Program-made: the position numbers and the translations under genes
The notes under the pieces: model-generated
Seen by the model: the letters and a program-made list of their open reading frames with translations, nothing else
What the model was told of the DNA's origin: nothing
The model's database searches: none
Assembly (NCBI GenBank): GCA_031430645.1
Contig: JANPBY010000113.1
Coordinates: forward strand, 1-58,186
Direction: 5' to 3'
Source: JANPBY01 sp031430645
Lineage (GTDB): Bacteria; Actinomycetota; Actinomycetes; DATJPE01
DNA length: 58,186 nucleotides
Shown: piece after piece, positions 44,925 to 53,056 of the stretch
How positions within the stretch are numbered: the first letter of the stretch is position 1
How the letters are laid out: every line of letters starts with the position of its first letter

Positions 44925-46106
44925 ATGGACACCCTCCTCATCGCCGTCGTCGCCGTCGTGGCGCTGGCCCTGGTCTTCGACTTCACCAACGGTTTTCACG
45001 ATGCCGCAAACTCGGTTTCGACCGTCGTTGCGACCCGCGTGCTCCCGGCGAAATGGGCTGTCTGGTTCTCCGCATTCTTCAACTTCCTGGCCTACTTCTT
45101 CGTCGGCACGGCGGTGGCCAACACCGTCGCCAAGGTCGTGAACTCCAACGTGTCGGGCCTCGCGGTCGTCTTCTCCGCCCTGATGGCGGCGATCATCTGG
45201 AACTACGCCACCTGGTGGGTCGGCATGCCCTCGTCGTCCAGCCACGCCCTCATCGGAGGACTTGTAGGCGCCGGGCTGTCAGCCGGAGGCGTGGACGCCA
45301 TCAACTGGTCTGCGGTCGAGAAGACCGCTGTCGCGATCATCGCCTCCCCGCTCGTGGCCTTCACGCTCGCGTTTCTCGCGATGTACCTCATCGCGGGTTC
45401 GCAGCGGCTGTTCAAGCTCCCGGACAACGCTCGGCCGTTCAAGGTCCTGCAGCTGTTCTCGGCCGGGGCGGTGTCGTTCGGCCACGGGGCGAACGACGCA
45501 CAGAAGACCATGGGTGTCATCGCTGCCCTGCTCGTCGGCACCGGCTATGTGACCGTCCCCGAGGGCAGCTCGTCAGTTCCGGTCCCGGAGTGGGTGGCCA
45601 TCGCCGCGTACGCCTCGATCGCACTCGGAACTGTCTGGGGTGGTTGGAAGATCATCGAGACCATGGGGCTCCGGATCACGACGTTGCACGCTTCCTCCGG
45701 ACTGGCCGCCAACATCGGGGCAGTCTCCGCGATCTTCGGGGCCACCGGCTTCGGCATCCCGATCTCGACCACACACGCCGCCGGCTCATCGGTCATGGGC
45801 GCGGGAGTGTCGTCTGGTCGCGGTGTCAACCTCAGGGTCGTCGGCGAGATGCTGACCGCGTGGGTCATCACGATCCCGGCCACGGTCACGCTCAGTTGGC
45901 TCATCTACAAGCTGACCCAGTTGCCTGGCGCAGCGGCTTGGGTGGCGGTAGGCAGCTTACTTCTGGTGGTCGGTGGAGCTGTTGGCTACGCCATGACTCA
46001 CTCGATCAAGGCCGCCGACGTCGAGGCGGAGATCCCCGACGAGCTGGTCCTTGCGACTCACGTCGCCCCGGTTCCACAGCTCGAGGGTGAAGGCCCCGTC
46101 CACTGA
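44925..46106 (+). CDS. pit: PiT-family inorganic phosphate transporter
   Basis: A 393-residue low-affinity phosphate (metal-phosphate/H+) symporter with about ten membrane helices. Both PiT signatures are seen: FDFTNGFHDAANSVSTVV near the N-terminus and FGHGANDAQKTMGVIAALL in the second half (D and N residues essential in the family), with repeats ALIGGLVGAGLSAGG and STTHAAGSSVMGAG. ATG 44925 gives the usual N-terminus. No phoU-like gene is adjacent. Confidence 0.93.
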   Translation: MDTLLIAVVAVVALALVFDFTNGFHDAANSVSTVVATRVLPAKWAVWFSAFFNFLAYFFVGTAVANTVAKVVNSNVSGLAVVFSALMAAIIWNYATWWVGMPSSSSHALIGGLVGAGLSAGGVDAINWSAVEKTAVAIIASPLVAFTLAFLAMYLIAGSQRLFKLPDNARPFKVLQLFSAGAVSFGHGANDAQKTMGVIAALLVGTGYVTVPEGSSSVPVPEWVAIAAYASIALGTVWGGWKIIETMGLRITTLHASSGLAANIGAVSAIFGATGFGIPISTTHAAGSSVMGAGVSSGRGVNLRVVGEMLTAWVITIPATVTLSWLIYKLTQLPGAAAWVAVGSLLLVVGGAVGYAMTHSIKAADVEAEIPDELVLATHVAPVPQLEGEGPVH

Positions 46107-46151
46107 CCTGTACTCCGGTGGCCCATTGGCGCAGCTCCAGGTCTGCTAGCG

Positions 46152-46172
46152 AGCCAACTCGTGTGGTTGGCT
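46152..46172. terminator. Hairpin between pit and the AIM24 gene
   Basis: AGCCAAC (46152-46158) and GTTGGCT (46166-46172) form a perfect 7-bp stem with a 7-nt loop, between the pit stop and the ATG at 46179. It may terminate pit or lie in the 5' leader of the next gene. Confidence 0.45.
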
Positions 46173-46178
46173 GAGCGC

Positions 46179-46853
46179 ATGCGAAGCAATCTGTTCTCCA
46201 ACACCGAGGCCGAGGTCGACCCGGGCGCTTTCGCCCTGCAGAACCTGAGGATGCTGAAGGTCCGCCTGGGCGGCACCGGCGGCTTCTTCTATGCCAAGCA
46301 AGGCGCGATGGTCGCCTATCAAGGCCAGGTTGACTTTGCCTACGAGGGCAGCGGCGGCATGGGCAAGATGCTCAAGAAGGCGTTCACCGGCGAGGGCATG
46401 TCGCTCATGAAGGTGAGCGGCTCGGGTGACGTCTTCCTCGCCCGCGACGCCGACGAGATCCACCTGCTGTGGCTTGAGAACGAGTCGATCACCATCAACG
46501 GCAGCAATGTGCTGGCCTTCGAGTCGTCGCTGGCGTGGGACATCAAGCGGGTCGAGGGCGCATCAATGATGAGCGGGGGTCTGTTCAACACGACGTTCAC
46601 GGGCACCGGCGTGCTGGCCATCACAGTCCACGGGACACCGGTGGTGCTCAACGTGGACCAACCGACCTTCGTCGACATGCAGAGCGCCGTTCTGTGGTCC
46701 ACGTCGTTGCAGAGCGGGGTACGCAAGACGGCCACCGCGTCGTCGTTGATCGGACGGGGTTCGGGCGAGGCCTACCAACTGACTCTCACGGGGCAAGGCT
46801 TCGTTGTGGTGCAAGCGTCCGAGGGTCACGTCGTTCTCCCTCACTCGCACTGA
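46179..46853 (+). CDS. AIM24-family protein
   Basis: A 224-residue beta-rich protein of the AIM24 (TIGR00266-like) family: LRMLKVRLGGTGGFFYAKQGAMVAYQG, MLKKAFTGEGMSLMKVSGSGDVFLARDADEIHLLWLENESITINGSNVLAFE and the C-terminal GSGEAYQLTLTGQGFVVVQASEG. Function in bacteria is unknown; the yeast namesake organises mitochondrial membranes. ATG 46179 is preferred; an in-frame GTG at 46161 lies inside a hairpin. Confidence 0.85.
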   Translation: MRSNLFSNTEAEVDPGAFALQNLRMLKVRLGGTGGFFYAKQGAMVAYQGQVDFAYEGSGGMGKMLKKAFTGEGMSLMKVSGSGDVFLARDADEIHLLWLENESITINGSNVLAFESSLAWDIKRVEGASMMSGGLFNTTFTGTGVLAITVHGTPVVLNVDQPTFVDMQSAVLWSTSLQSGVRKTATASSLIGRGSGEAYQLTLTGQGFVVVQASEGHVVLPHSH

Positions 46854-46871
46854 GCGCAGATCAGCGCTCAG
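46850..46871. terminator. Hairpin after the AIM24 gene
   Basis: CTGAGCGC, a 6-nt loop (AGATCA), then GCGCTCAG: a perfect 8-bp stem whose left arm includes the stop codon. Suitable as a terminator. Confidence 0.55.
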
Positions 46872-46913
46872 CCGAACCGGCGCGCTGGACACCGCACATC
46901 TACTTGGCCCCAC

Positions 46914-46919
46914 TAACCT
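46914..46919 (+). promoter_or_regulatory. -10 element of the leaderless MgtE/CBS gene
   Basis: TAACCT, exactly 6 nt before the GTG at 46926. Confidence 0.55.
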
Positions 46920-46925
46920 GACGAC

Positions 46926-48194
46926 GTGAGCGGCGCAACGGTGTTCATCGCCCGCCTGGCCGGGGTGTCAGTGTTCGACCCCAACGGTGACCAGGTCGGG
47001 CGGATTCGTGACGTCGTCGTGGGCCTCGGGGCTGGACCCAAGTCGCCTCGCGTGAATGGCCTGGTCGTCGAGGTACCGATGCGCCGTCGCATCTTCATAC
47101 CGATGACCCGGATCACCGCCGTGGATGCCGGCCAGGTCGTCACGACCGGCTTGGTGAACATGCGCCGCTTCGAGCAGCGCCAATCCGAGACGCTGGTAGT
47201 TGCGGAGCTCTTCGACCGACAGGTGACTCTCGTCGAGACCGGCGAGGTCGTCACCGTGCTGGACGTGGCGATGGAGCCCAACAGGGCGCGCGACTGGCTG
47301 ATCAGCGAGGTGCACGTCCGCAAACCAGCCCCCGGAGGCTTCCGGCGGCGCGGCGCCACGCTGACCGTCGACTGGGTGGAGGTCACCGGCTTCAACGTAA
47401 GCGAGGTCAACCAGGGGGCCGCCAACCTGCTCGCCACCTTTGAGAAACTCCGTCCGGCTGATCTCGCGAATGTGCTGCACGAGCTCTCGCCCAAGCGTCG
47501 AGCAGAGGTCGCGGCAGCACTGGACGACGAGCGGCTCGCCGACGTCCTCGAAGAGCTCCCCGAGGATGACCAGGTCCAGATCCTCGGCGTGCTCGCACAG
47601 GAACGCGCCGCGGACGTCCTCGAGGCGATGGCACCCGACGATGCCGCCGACCTGCTCGGCGAGCTCCCGCCCGAGCAGGCCCAGCGGCTGCTGGGTCTCA
47701 TGGAACCCGACGAGGCCGAAGACGTCCGTCGGCTGCTCTCCTATGACGAATACACCGCCGGCGGGATGATGACCACCGAGCCGGTGGTGCTGCCGACCGA
47801 CGCCACGGTGGCGGAGGCCTTGGCCCGGATTCGCAACGCCGATCTCTCGCCCGCGCTCGCGTCCCAGGTCTATGTCTGCCGTTCGCCCTTGGAGACGCCC
47901 ACAGGTCGATTTGTCGGGGTATGCCACTTCCAGCGGCTGCTTCGCGAACCGCCTTCGGCGCTCGTGTCCGGGGTCTGCGACACCGACCTCGAGCCGCTGC
48001 GCCCCGAAGCCGCGCTGCCCGAGGTGGCGACCTATCTCGCGACCTACAACATGGTGGCGGCGCCGGTCGTCGACAGTGACGACCATCTCCTGGGCGCGGT
48101 CACGATCGATGACGTACTCGACCACATGCTCCCCGACGACTGGCGCGAACGCGACGAGGACGAAGACCCGGCGGAGGCCAGCCATGGCGCGTGA
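46926..48194 (+). CDS. Soluble MgtE N-domain/CBS protein with PRC-barrel start
   Basis: A 422-residue protein without membrane segments. Residues ~5-90 look like a PRC barrel (GVSVFDPNGDQVGRIRDVVV); ~150-280 is an MgtE_N superhelix (LRPADLANVLHELSPKRRAEVAAALDDERLADVLEELPEDDQVQILGVL); ~285-410 is a CBS pair ending in VTIDDVLDHMLPDDW. It has the magnesium-sensing half of MgtE but no channel. Mycobacterial Rv1232c has, as I recall, the same layout beside a DUF1003 gene and mrp. The stop overlaps the next start. Possibly a Mg2+- or nucleotide-sensing partner of the DUF1003 membrane protein. Confidence 0.85.
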   Translation: MSGATVFIARLAGVSVFDPNGDQVGRIRDVVVGLGAGPKSPRVNGLVVEVPMRRRIFIPMTRITAVDAGQVVTTGLVNMRRFEQRQSETLVVAELFDRQVTLVETGEVVTVLDVAMEPNRARDWLISEVHVRKPAPGGFRRRGATLTVDWVEVTGFNVSEVNQGAANLLATFEKLRPADLANVLHELSPKRRAEVAAALDDERLADVLEELPEDDQVQILGVLAQERAADVLEAMAPDDAADLLGELPPEQAQRLLGLMEPDEAEDVRRLLSYDEYTAGGMMTTEPVVLPTDATVAEALARIRNADLSPALASQVYVCRSPLETPTGRFVGVCHFQRLLREPPSALVSGVCDTDLEPLRPEAALPEVATYLATYNMVAAPVVDSDDHLLGAVTIDDVLDHMLPDDWRERDEDEDPAEASHGA

Positions 48195-48684
48195 GTCACG
48201 GGTGCCTCGCCTGGACCAGCCTCGCGACCCCACCCGTCGAATGCCGCGGCCGAGCTATGACCCTGATTCGGTTGGGCGCGGATCGGAGCGGGTGGCGCGC
48301 TTCATCGGCACCGGATGGTTCCTGGTCTACCTCACAGTCTTCATCGTCGTGTGGATCAGTTGGAACGTCTTCGCTCCCGAGGACCTGCGCTTCGACCCTT
48401 ACCCATTCATCCTGCTCACCCTCGTCCTGTCGATGCAGGCGTCCTACGCGGCGCCGCTGATCCTGATCGCCCAGAACCGGCAGGTCGACCGAGATCGGGT
48501 CACCTACGACCAAGACCGCGCCCAGAACGAGCGGTCCATCGCCGACACCCAGTACCTCACCCGCGAAGTGGCCGACGTCCGGCTGGCCCTTGGCGAGGTC
48601 GCCACCCGTGACTTCCTGCGATCAGAGCTCCGCGATCTCCTGGAAGAGCTCCTCGAGGAGTTGCGCGACGAACCCGGGACGTAG
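48184..48684 (+). CDS. DUF1003 membrane protein
   Basis: A 166-residue protein of the DUF1003 family with two membrane helices (GTGWFLVYLTVFIVVWISWNVF and FILLTLVLSMQASYAAPLILIA) and a C-terminal coiled-coil-like acidic tail (VADVRLALGEVATRDFLRSELRDLLEELLEELRDE). The motif QNRQVDRDRVTYDQD after helix 2 is diagnostic. Overlaps the MgtE/CBS gene by 11 bp. Its stop region contains the -10 element of mrp. Confidence 0.85.
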   Translation: MARESRVPRLDQPRDPTRRMPRPSYDPDSVGRGSERVARFIGTGWFLVYLTVFIVVWISWNVFAPEDLRFDPYPFILLTLVLSMQASYAAPLILIAQNRQVDRDRVTYDQDRAQNERSIADTQYLTREVADVRLALGEVATRDFLRSELRDLLEELLEELRDEPGT

Positions 48685-48687
48685 GCT
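48682..48687 (+). promoter_or_regulatory. -10 element of leaderless mrp
   Basis: TAGGCT, 7 nt before the GTG at 48695; it overlaps the stop codon of the DUF1003 gene. Confidence 0.55.
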
Positions 48688-48694
48688 GAGGGTC

Positions 48695-49831
48695 GTGCCC
48701 CTCCCCACGATCGAGCAGGTTACCGCCGCCCTCGCAACCGTCGACGACCCGGAGATCCACCGCCCGATCACCGAGCTCGGCATGGTCGACACGGTCGAGA
48801 TCGCCGCCGACGGCTCGGTCGACGTACGGGTCCTGCTGACTGTGGCCGGCTGCCCGATGCGCACCGAAATCACCCAGCGGGTCACCACAGCGGTGAGTGC
48901 GTTGAGCGACGTCAGCGCCGTACGCGTCGATCTCGGCGTCATGTCCGAGGAACAGCGCAAGGCGATGGCGAGCATGCTGCGGGGAGGCAAGGCCGAGCCC
49001 GAAGTGCCCTTCGCCAAACCCGAGTCCCTGACCCGCGTCTATGCCATTGCCTCGGGCAAAGGCGGGGTCGGCAAATCGTCAGTGACGGTCAACCTCGCCG
49101 TGGCGATGGCGGCTCGGGGACTCAAAGTCGGGGTCGTCGACGCCGACATCTACGGCCACTCCATCCCGCGCATGCTCGGGGTCGACCAGCGCCCCACCCC
49201 CGTCGAGAACATGATCATGCCGCCGTCGGCGCACGGGGTGAAGGTGATCTCCATCGGCATGTTCACGTCGGGCAACACCCCGGTGGTCTGGCGCGGACCG
49301 ATGCTGCACCGGGCGCTGCAGCAGTTCCTGGCCGATGTCTGGTGGGGCGACCTCGATGTCCTCCTCCTGGACCTTCCGCCGGGCACGGGTGACATCGCGA
49401 TCTCGGTCGCCCAACTCATCCCCAACGCCGAGATTCTTGTGGTCACCACCCCCCAGCTGGCGGCAGCCGAAGTGGCCGAACGAGCGGGCTCGATCGCGCT
49501 CCAGACCCACCAACGGATCACCGGCGTCATCGAAAACATGGCCTGGCTCGAACAGCCCGACGGAAGCCGACTGGAGCTCTTCGGCAGTGGGGGTGGCCAA
49601 GCCGTCGCAGACGCTCTCGGTCGCGCCACCGGAGCCGATGTCCCGCTGCTCGGTCAGATCCCGTTGGACGTACGACTCCGGGAAGGCGGCGACTCCGGGA
49701 CTCCACTCGTCCTCACCGACCCAGAGACCCCCGCCGCGCAGGTGCTCGACACAATCGCGGCACGACTCGGGGGACGGTCCCGCGGGCTGGCCGGCCGCTC
49801 CCTCGGTCTCGCCCCAGCCAGTCGCTCCTGA
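48695..49831 (+). CDS. mrp: Mrp/NBP35-family Fe-S carrier ATPase
   Basis: A 378-residue protein: N-terminal MIP18/DUF59 domain (VTAALATVDDPEIHRPITELGMVDTVEI, with GCPMRTEI) and a deviant-Walker P-loop ATPase domain (ASGKGGVGKSSVTVNLAVAMA; VDADIYGHSIPRML; LLLDLPPGTGD). Family proteins load or carry Fe-S clusters. The CxxC usually found after ENM is missing: ENMAWLEQPDGSRLELFGSGGG. Mycobacterial Mrp also seems to lack it. Starts as a leaderless GTG. Confidence 0.93.
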   Translation: MPLPTIEQVTAALATVDDPEIHRPITELGMVDTVEIAADGSVDVRVLLTVAGCPMRTEITQRVTTAVSALSDVSAVRVDLGVMSEEQRKAMASMLRGGKAEPEVPFAKPESLTRVYAIASGKGGVGKSSVTVNLAVAMAARGLKVGVVDADIYGHSIPRMLGVDQRPTPVENMIMPPSAHGVKVISIGMFTSGNTPVVWRGPMLHRALQQFLADVWWGDLDVLLLDLPPGTGDIAISVAQLIPNAEILVVTTPQLAAAEVAERAGSIALQTHQRITGVIENMAWLEQPDGSRLELFGSGGGQAVADALGRATGADVPLLGQIPLDVRLREGGDSGTPLVLTDPETPAAQVLDTIAARLGGRSRGLAGRSLGLAPASRS

Positions 49832-49846
49832 GCTCGACGGCTCAGG
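49827..49846. terminator. Bidirectional hairpin holding both convergent stop codons
   Basis: CCTGAGC, a 6-nt loop (TCGACG), then GCTCAGG. The TGA of mrp (49829-49831) is in the left arm and the TGA of tatB (minus, 49842-49844) is its mirror image in the right arm. Confidence 0.6.
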
Positions 49847-50180
49847 TGGCGTCCCCGTCGTCTCGTGCAAGCGGCTTCGGGGTGGCGGTCGGGTCCGTTG
49901 AGACGCCCGGTTCGCTTTTGATGACCCGGTCAAGGTCTTCGGTCTCGTCCAGCAGTTGACGCTTGACGAAAGCCCTCGGGTCGAGGTCGCTCAAATTGAG
50001 GTCGGAGAACTCCGGACCCAATGAGCTCGTGACCTCATCGCGCGCGCCCTGGGCCATCTGCCGAAGCTGGCGGAGCAAGCGACCCGCATCGGCTGCCATC
50101 TTGGGGAGCTTGTCCGGGCCAAAGACGAACAACGCGACCGCCGCCAACGCGACGATCTCGAAGAACCCGACATCCAGCAC
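49842..50180 (-). CDS. tatB: Sec-independent translocase subunit TatB
   Basis: A 112-residue protein with one N-terminal helix (FFEIVALAAVALFVFGPDKLPKM, containing the FGP hinge of TatA/B proteins), an amphipathic helix (AADAGRLLRQLRQMAQGARDEV) and a polar tail with the TatB-type ...LDPRAFVKRQLLDE. It binds Tat substrates with TatC. GTG start, 6 nt after a TACCCT -10 element, hence leaderless. Lies downstream of htrA, as in mycobacteria. Confidence 0.92.
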   Translation of the reverse strand: MLDVGFFEIVALAAVALFVFGPDKLPKMAADAGRLLRQLRQMAQGARDEVTSSLGPEFSDLNLSDLDPRAFVKRQLLDETEDLDRVIKSEPGVSTDPTATPKPLARDDGDAT

Positions 50181-50186
50181 CCGTTC

Positions 50187-50192
50187 AGGGTA
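50187..50192 (-). promoter_or_regulatory. -10 element of leaderless tatB
   Basis: TACCCT on the minus strand, exactly 6 nt before the GTG at 50180, in the 19-bp gap after htrA. Confidence 0.5.
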
Positions 50193-50199
50193 CGGCTCG

Positions 50200-51657
50200 T
50201 CAGTCGGAGGCCTCGCCGAGGACGACCTGAACAGTCTGTTCGGACCCGTTCCGCTCGAACGTCACCGGCACGGTGTCGCCGGGCACGCCAGCCCGGATCG
50301 CGACGATCAGCTCGTCGGGACCGGCGACCGATTGCCCGTCGAAGGAGGTGATCACGTCACCCGGCTGGATCCCTGCCTGATCCGCAGGACCTCCCTCAGT
50401 GATGCCTGCGCCGCCGTTGATCCCGTTCTCAGCGATCCGAACACCCGGACCGTCATAGGACGGATCGAGGCTCGCGCCGATGATCGGGTAGGACGCCGAC
50501 CCGGTTTGGATGAGCTGCTCAGCCGTCCGTCGGGCCTGGTTGATCGGGATCGAGAATCCGAGGCCGATGGAGCCGGTCTGGCCACCCAGCTCCGCGCCCA
50601 GTGTGGCGATGGCGCTGTTGACGCCGATCACGCGACCGGCGGAGTCGACGAGCGGCCCGCCGGAGTTCCCTGGGTTGATCGCCGCATCGGTCTGCAAGGC
50701 TGCGATGTAGGAGACGTCAGAACCGTTTCCGCCCTCGCCCGCCGTCACCGGCCGGTTGACCGCGGAGATGATGCCCGAGGTTACGGTGCCCGACAGGCCC
50801 AAGGGCGAGCCGATCGCGATTGCTGCGTCACCAACGACGACGGATGCGGAGTTGCCCAGCTCGGCGACGGTCAGGTCGGTGCGGTCGACCTTGATCACCG
50901 CCAGGTCGTAGGTCACGGTCCGACCCACGATCGTGGCCTTCTCACTCGACCCATCGTTGAACGTCACCGTGATGGCGCCCCCGTCGGCTGCCGCGGCCAC
51001 CACGTGGTTGTTGGTGAGCAGATAGCCATCCTCGGAGAGGACAAAACCGGACCCGGTGCCGCCGCTGCCGTTGGCACGTACCTCGATCGACACCACGGAC
51101 GGAAGGACTCGCTCGGCGATGCCCGCCACCGAGTCAGCCGGTCGGGACAGCTCACCCGGCGGTGTGGTGCCAAGCGACACCGACCCATTGGTGGTGACCC
51201 TCGTGGGCTCGTCTAGCCGGGCCGCAACAACCCCGCCAAGCAGACCAGCCAGCAGCGCGATGCCCGTGGCGCCGGCCACCAGAGCAAGCCCCCCAGGCCC
51301 GTTCCGGGGTGGCTTCTGCGGACGCCCGACCGAGTCGTACGGACCGTTGCCCGCGGTCGGAACCTCATAGGGCCACGCGGAGGATCCCCCTGGCGGTCCG
51401 GGGTATGCGCTGCCGTAAACCGCGTCGTAAGGCGAGGGACTCCCGAACCCGGCGGGCTGACCCTGCTCCGATGGAGATCCGGCGGGGTTGCCCAGCACCT
51501 GGGTGGGTTGCTCGGCCCCTGAAACCGAGGCCTCTGTGTCGTTGACGTCCGTAGCTGCCTGTGGCGGCAGGTCGACGTCAGGTGCTGCCGTGGGTTCGGG
51601 AGTAAGCCACGGGTCCGAGGCCCGCGCCCACCAGGCGGGGCGTTCGTCCTGAGTCAC
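50200..51657 (-). CDS. htrA: HtrA/DegP-type S1C serine protease
   Basis: A 485-residue membrane-anchored protease: a long Pro/Gly-rich cytoplasmic N-terminus, one helix (GGLALVAGATGIALLAGLLGGVVAA, ~127-151), a trypsin-like domain with His (YLLTNNHVVAAA), Asp (YDLAVIKVDRTD) and Ser (NPGNSGGPLVD), then a C-terminal PDZ domain (GPADQAGIQPGDVITSFDGQSVAGPDEL). It degrades or refolds damaged exported proteins. Third gene of the sigE-rseA-htrA run; AAGGAG precedes the GTG. Confidence 0.93.
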   Translation of the reverse strand: MTQDERPAWWARASDPWLTPEPTAAPDVDLPPQAATDVNDTEASVSGAEQPTQVLGNPAGSPSEQGQPAGFGSPSPYDAVYGSAYPGPPGGSSAWPYEVPTAGNGPYDSVGRPQKPPRNGPGGLALVAGATGIALLAGLLGGVVAARLDEPTRVTTNGSVSLGTTPPGELSRPADSVAGIAERVLPSVVSIEVRANGSGGTGSGFVLSEDGYLLTNNHVVAAAADGGAITVTFNDGSSEKATIVGRTVTYDLAVIKVDRTDLTVAELGNSASVVVGDAAIAIGSPLGLSGTVTSGIISAVNRPVTAGEGGNGSDVSYIAALQTDAAINPGNSGGPLVDSAGRVIGVNSAIATLGAELGGQTGSIGLGFSIPINQARRTAEQLIQTGSASYPIIGASLDPSYDGPGVRIAENGINGGAGITEGGPADQAGIQPGDVITSFDGQSVAGPDELIVAIRAGVPGDTVPVTFERNGSEQTVQVVLGEASD

Positions 51658-51682
51658 CGGGCACTCCTTCTCAAGTCCGGCC

Positions 51683-53056
51683 TCAGCCGAACGGGTCGAA
51701 CCACGAGCCTACGCGGACCAGGCCGCGCAGGCTCCGCGAACCCGGGTCAACAGGGTCGTGCGGGAGAGCCGCCACCACGGCGTCGACGTCGACCAGGTCG
51801 GCATCGGCCACCACGGTGAACACCAGCGACCCAGAGGCCCACGTGACGGTGTCGGTGGCCCCCTGCGCTCGATGAACCCGATGCCCGGCAACCTCAGACG
51901 CCACGAATCCCTCGAGTGCGCGTTCGCTCAGTCGTGCTCGTTGCTCGAAGAGCGACAGCGATCGCAGCCCGTCGGTGTAGACCACCTGCAGGATCGGACC
52001 GTGGGCCGTGTCGACGACCATCGCGTCCAACGCCGTCAGTCCCGAAGCGGAGGCGACCGTCTCTGGGCACTTCCACCCCTGGGACTCCAGCGATGCTGGC
52101 TCCGCGCCGGTGGCGCTTTCGGTCCACCCGGCCGTCGTGGCGACCGGAAGGTGCCTCGGCAGCAAGGATGGATCGCCGATTGCCACGGAGGTGAACGTCC
52201 GCTCGGTCAGGGAGCGCCCGGCTCGGTCGCGGACCTCGCGGGCCAGCGGCAGGCCGGATGCGCGATCGAACCAGTAACGCGCGGCGAGCACGCCGGCGGG
52301 GGTGTAGGCGGCCACCCGGTCCGCGGCGCGGCCGGCGATGGGCTCGGTCCCCTCGGGGACGAGCGTGTAGGAACGTCGAAGCAGGGTCACTGCATCGATC
52401 CCCGACTCGATGCCCGAATTGATGCCCGAGGAACTGGCAGTGCTGTCCAGCGCCGGGTGGCTGATCTCAGAGACACGAGTGCTGCGGCTTGCATCCTCGG
52501 CGGCACTGGCCACCTCGACACCGACGTAGGTCACCGACGCTGACGCCGTGGCGCCGCGCTGGATCATCGCTGCAGCAGTATTCGAAGCCGCTCCCGTCTC
52601 GGCCGCCAACGCGCCCCAGAACGGAAGCTCGCCCGCCGTCGCAGCGTGCTGGGCCGACAGACGGTCTGGCTGAGCTGAGGGTGGGCCGACGACGGCGATC
52701 TGGCCCCCGACCCCCCACGCCGTCGCCAGGACGGTGGCCCCAACCGCAACGCCGGCCACGGCGCCACGTCGCAGGATCACCCGTTGACTGGTGACGTCTG
52801 GAACCACAACTGCTCGGCTCGTCGGCGGACCCGTTGTGGGCATCGACGCGAGCGCCGCCATCAAGACCGACGATGGTCGGCCAACCCCCGACGGGTCCGC
52901 TGCATGTCTGAGACGGCCCCGGACCCGCTGCTGCTCGGCGACGTCAGCTCGGCAGGGAGCACAGCTGGACAGATGGTCGGCGGCGCGCGCGGACTCCTCG
53001 GGGTCCAGGGCTCCGTCGACGAAGGCGGCCGCTCGGTTGCCGAGGTGTCCGTTCAT
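51683..53056 (-). CDS. rseA: Anti-sigma factor, zinc-finger (ZAS) plus MucB/RseB-like domain
   Basis: A 457-residue protein: N-terminal ZAS domain with the HxxxCxxC core (ADHLSSCAPCRADV, ~27-34) that binds ECF sigma factors, a membrane helix (~95-120, GAVAGVAVGATVLATAWGVGG) and a long extracytoplasmic MucB/RseB-like region (~190-310: TLLRRSYTLVPEGTEPIAGRAADRVAAYTPAGVLAARYWFDRASGLPLARE). It combines anti-sigma factor and lipid- or signal-sensing co-regulator in one chain, unlike the short mycobacterial RseA. Overlaps sigE by 4 bp (ATGA), the classic sigma/anti-sigma coupling. Confidence 0.88.
   Translation of the reverse strand: MNGHLGNRAAAFVDGALDPEESARAADHLSSCAPCRADVAEQQRVRGRLRHAADPSGVGRPSSVLMAALASMPTTGPPTSRAVVVPDVTSQRVILRRGAVAGVAVGATVLATAWGVGGQIAVVGPPSAQPDRLSAQHAATAGELPFWGALAAETGAASNTAAAMIQRGATASASVTYVGVEVASAAEDASRSTRVSEISHPALDSTASSSGINSGIESGIDAVTLLRRSYTLVPEGTEPIAGRAADRVAAYTPAGVLAARYWFDRASGLPLAREVRDRAGRSLTERTFTSVAIGDPSLLPRHLPVATTAGWTESATGAEPASLESQGWKCPETVASASGLTALDAMVVDTAHGPILQVVYTDGLRSLSLFEQRARLSERALEGFVASEVAGHRVHRAQGATDTVTWASGSLVFTVVADADLVDVDAVVAALPHDPVDPGSRSLRGLVRVGSWFDPFG

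Noticed and set aside
44900..46090. 396-codon plus-strand frame overlapping pit
   Set aside because: Arg/His-rich frame inside the pit gene; the PiT signatures are in the other frame.
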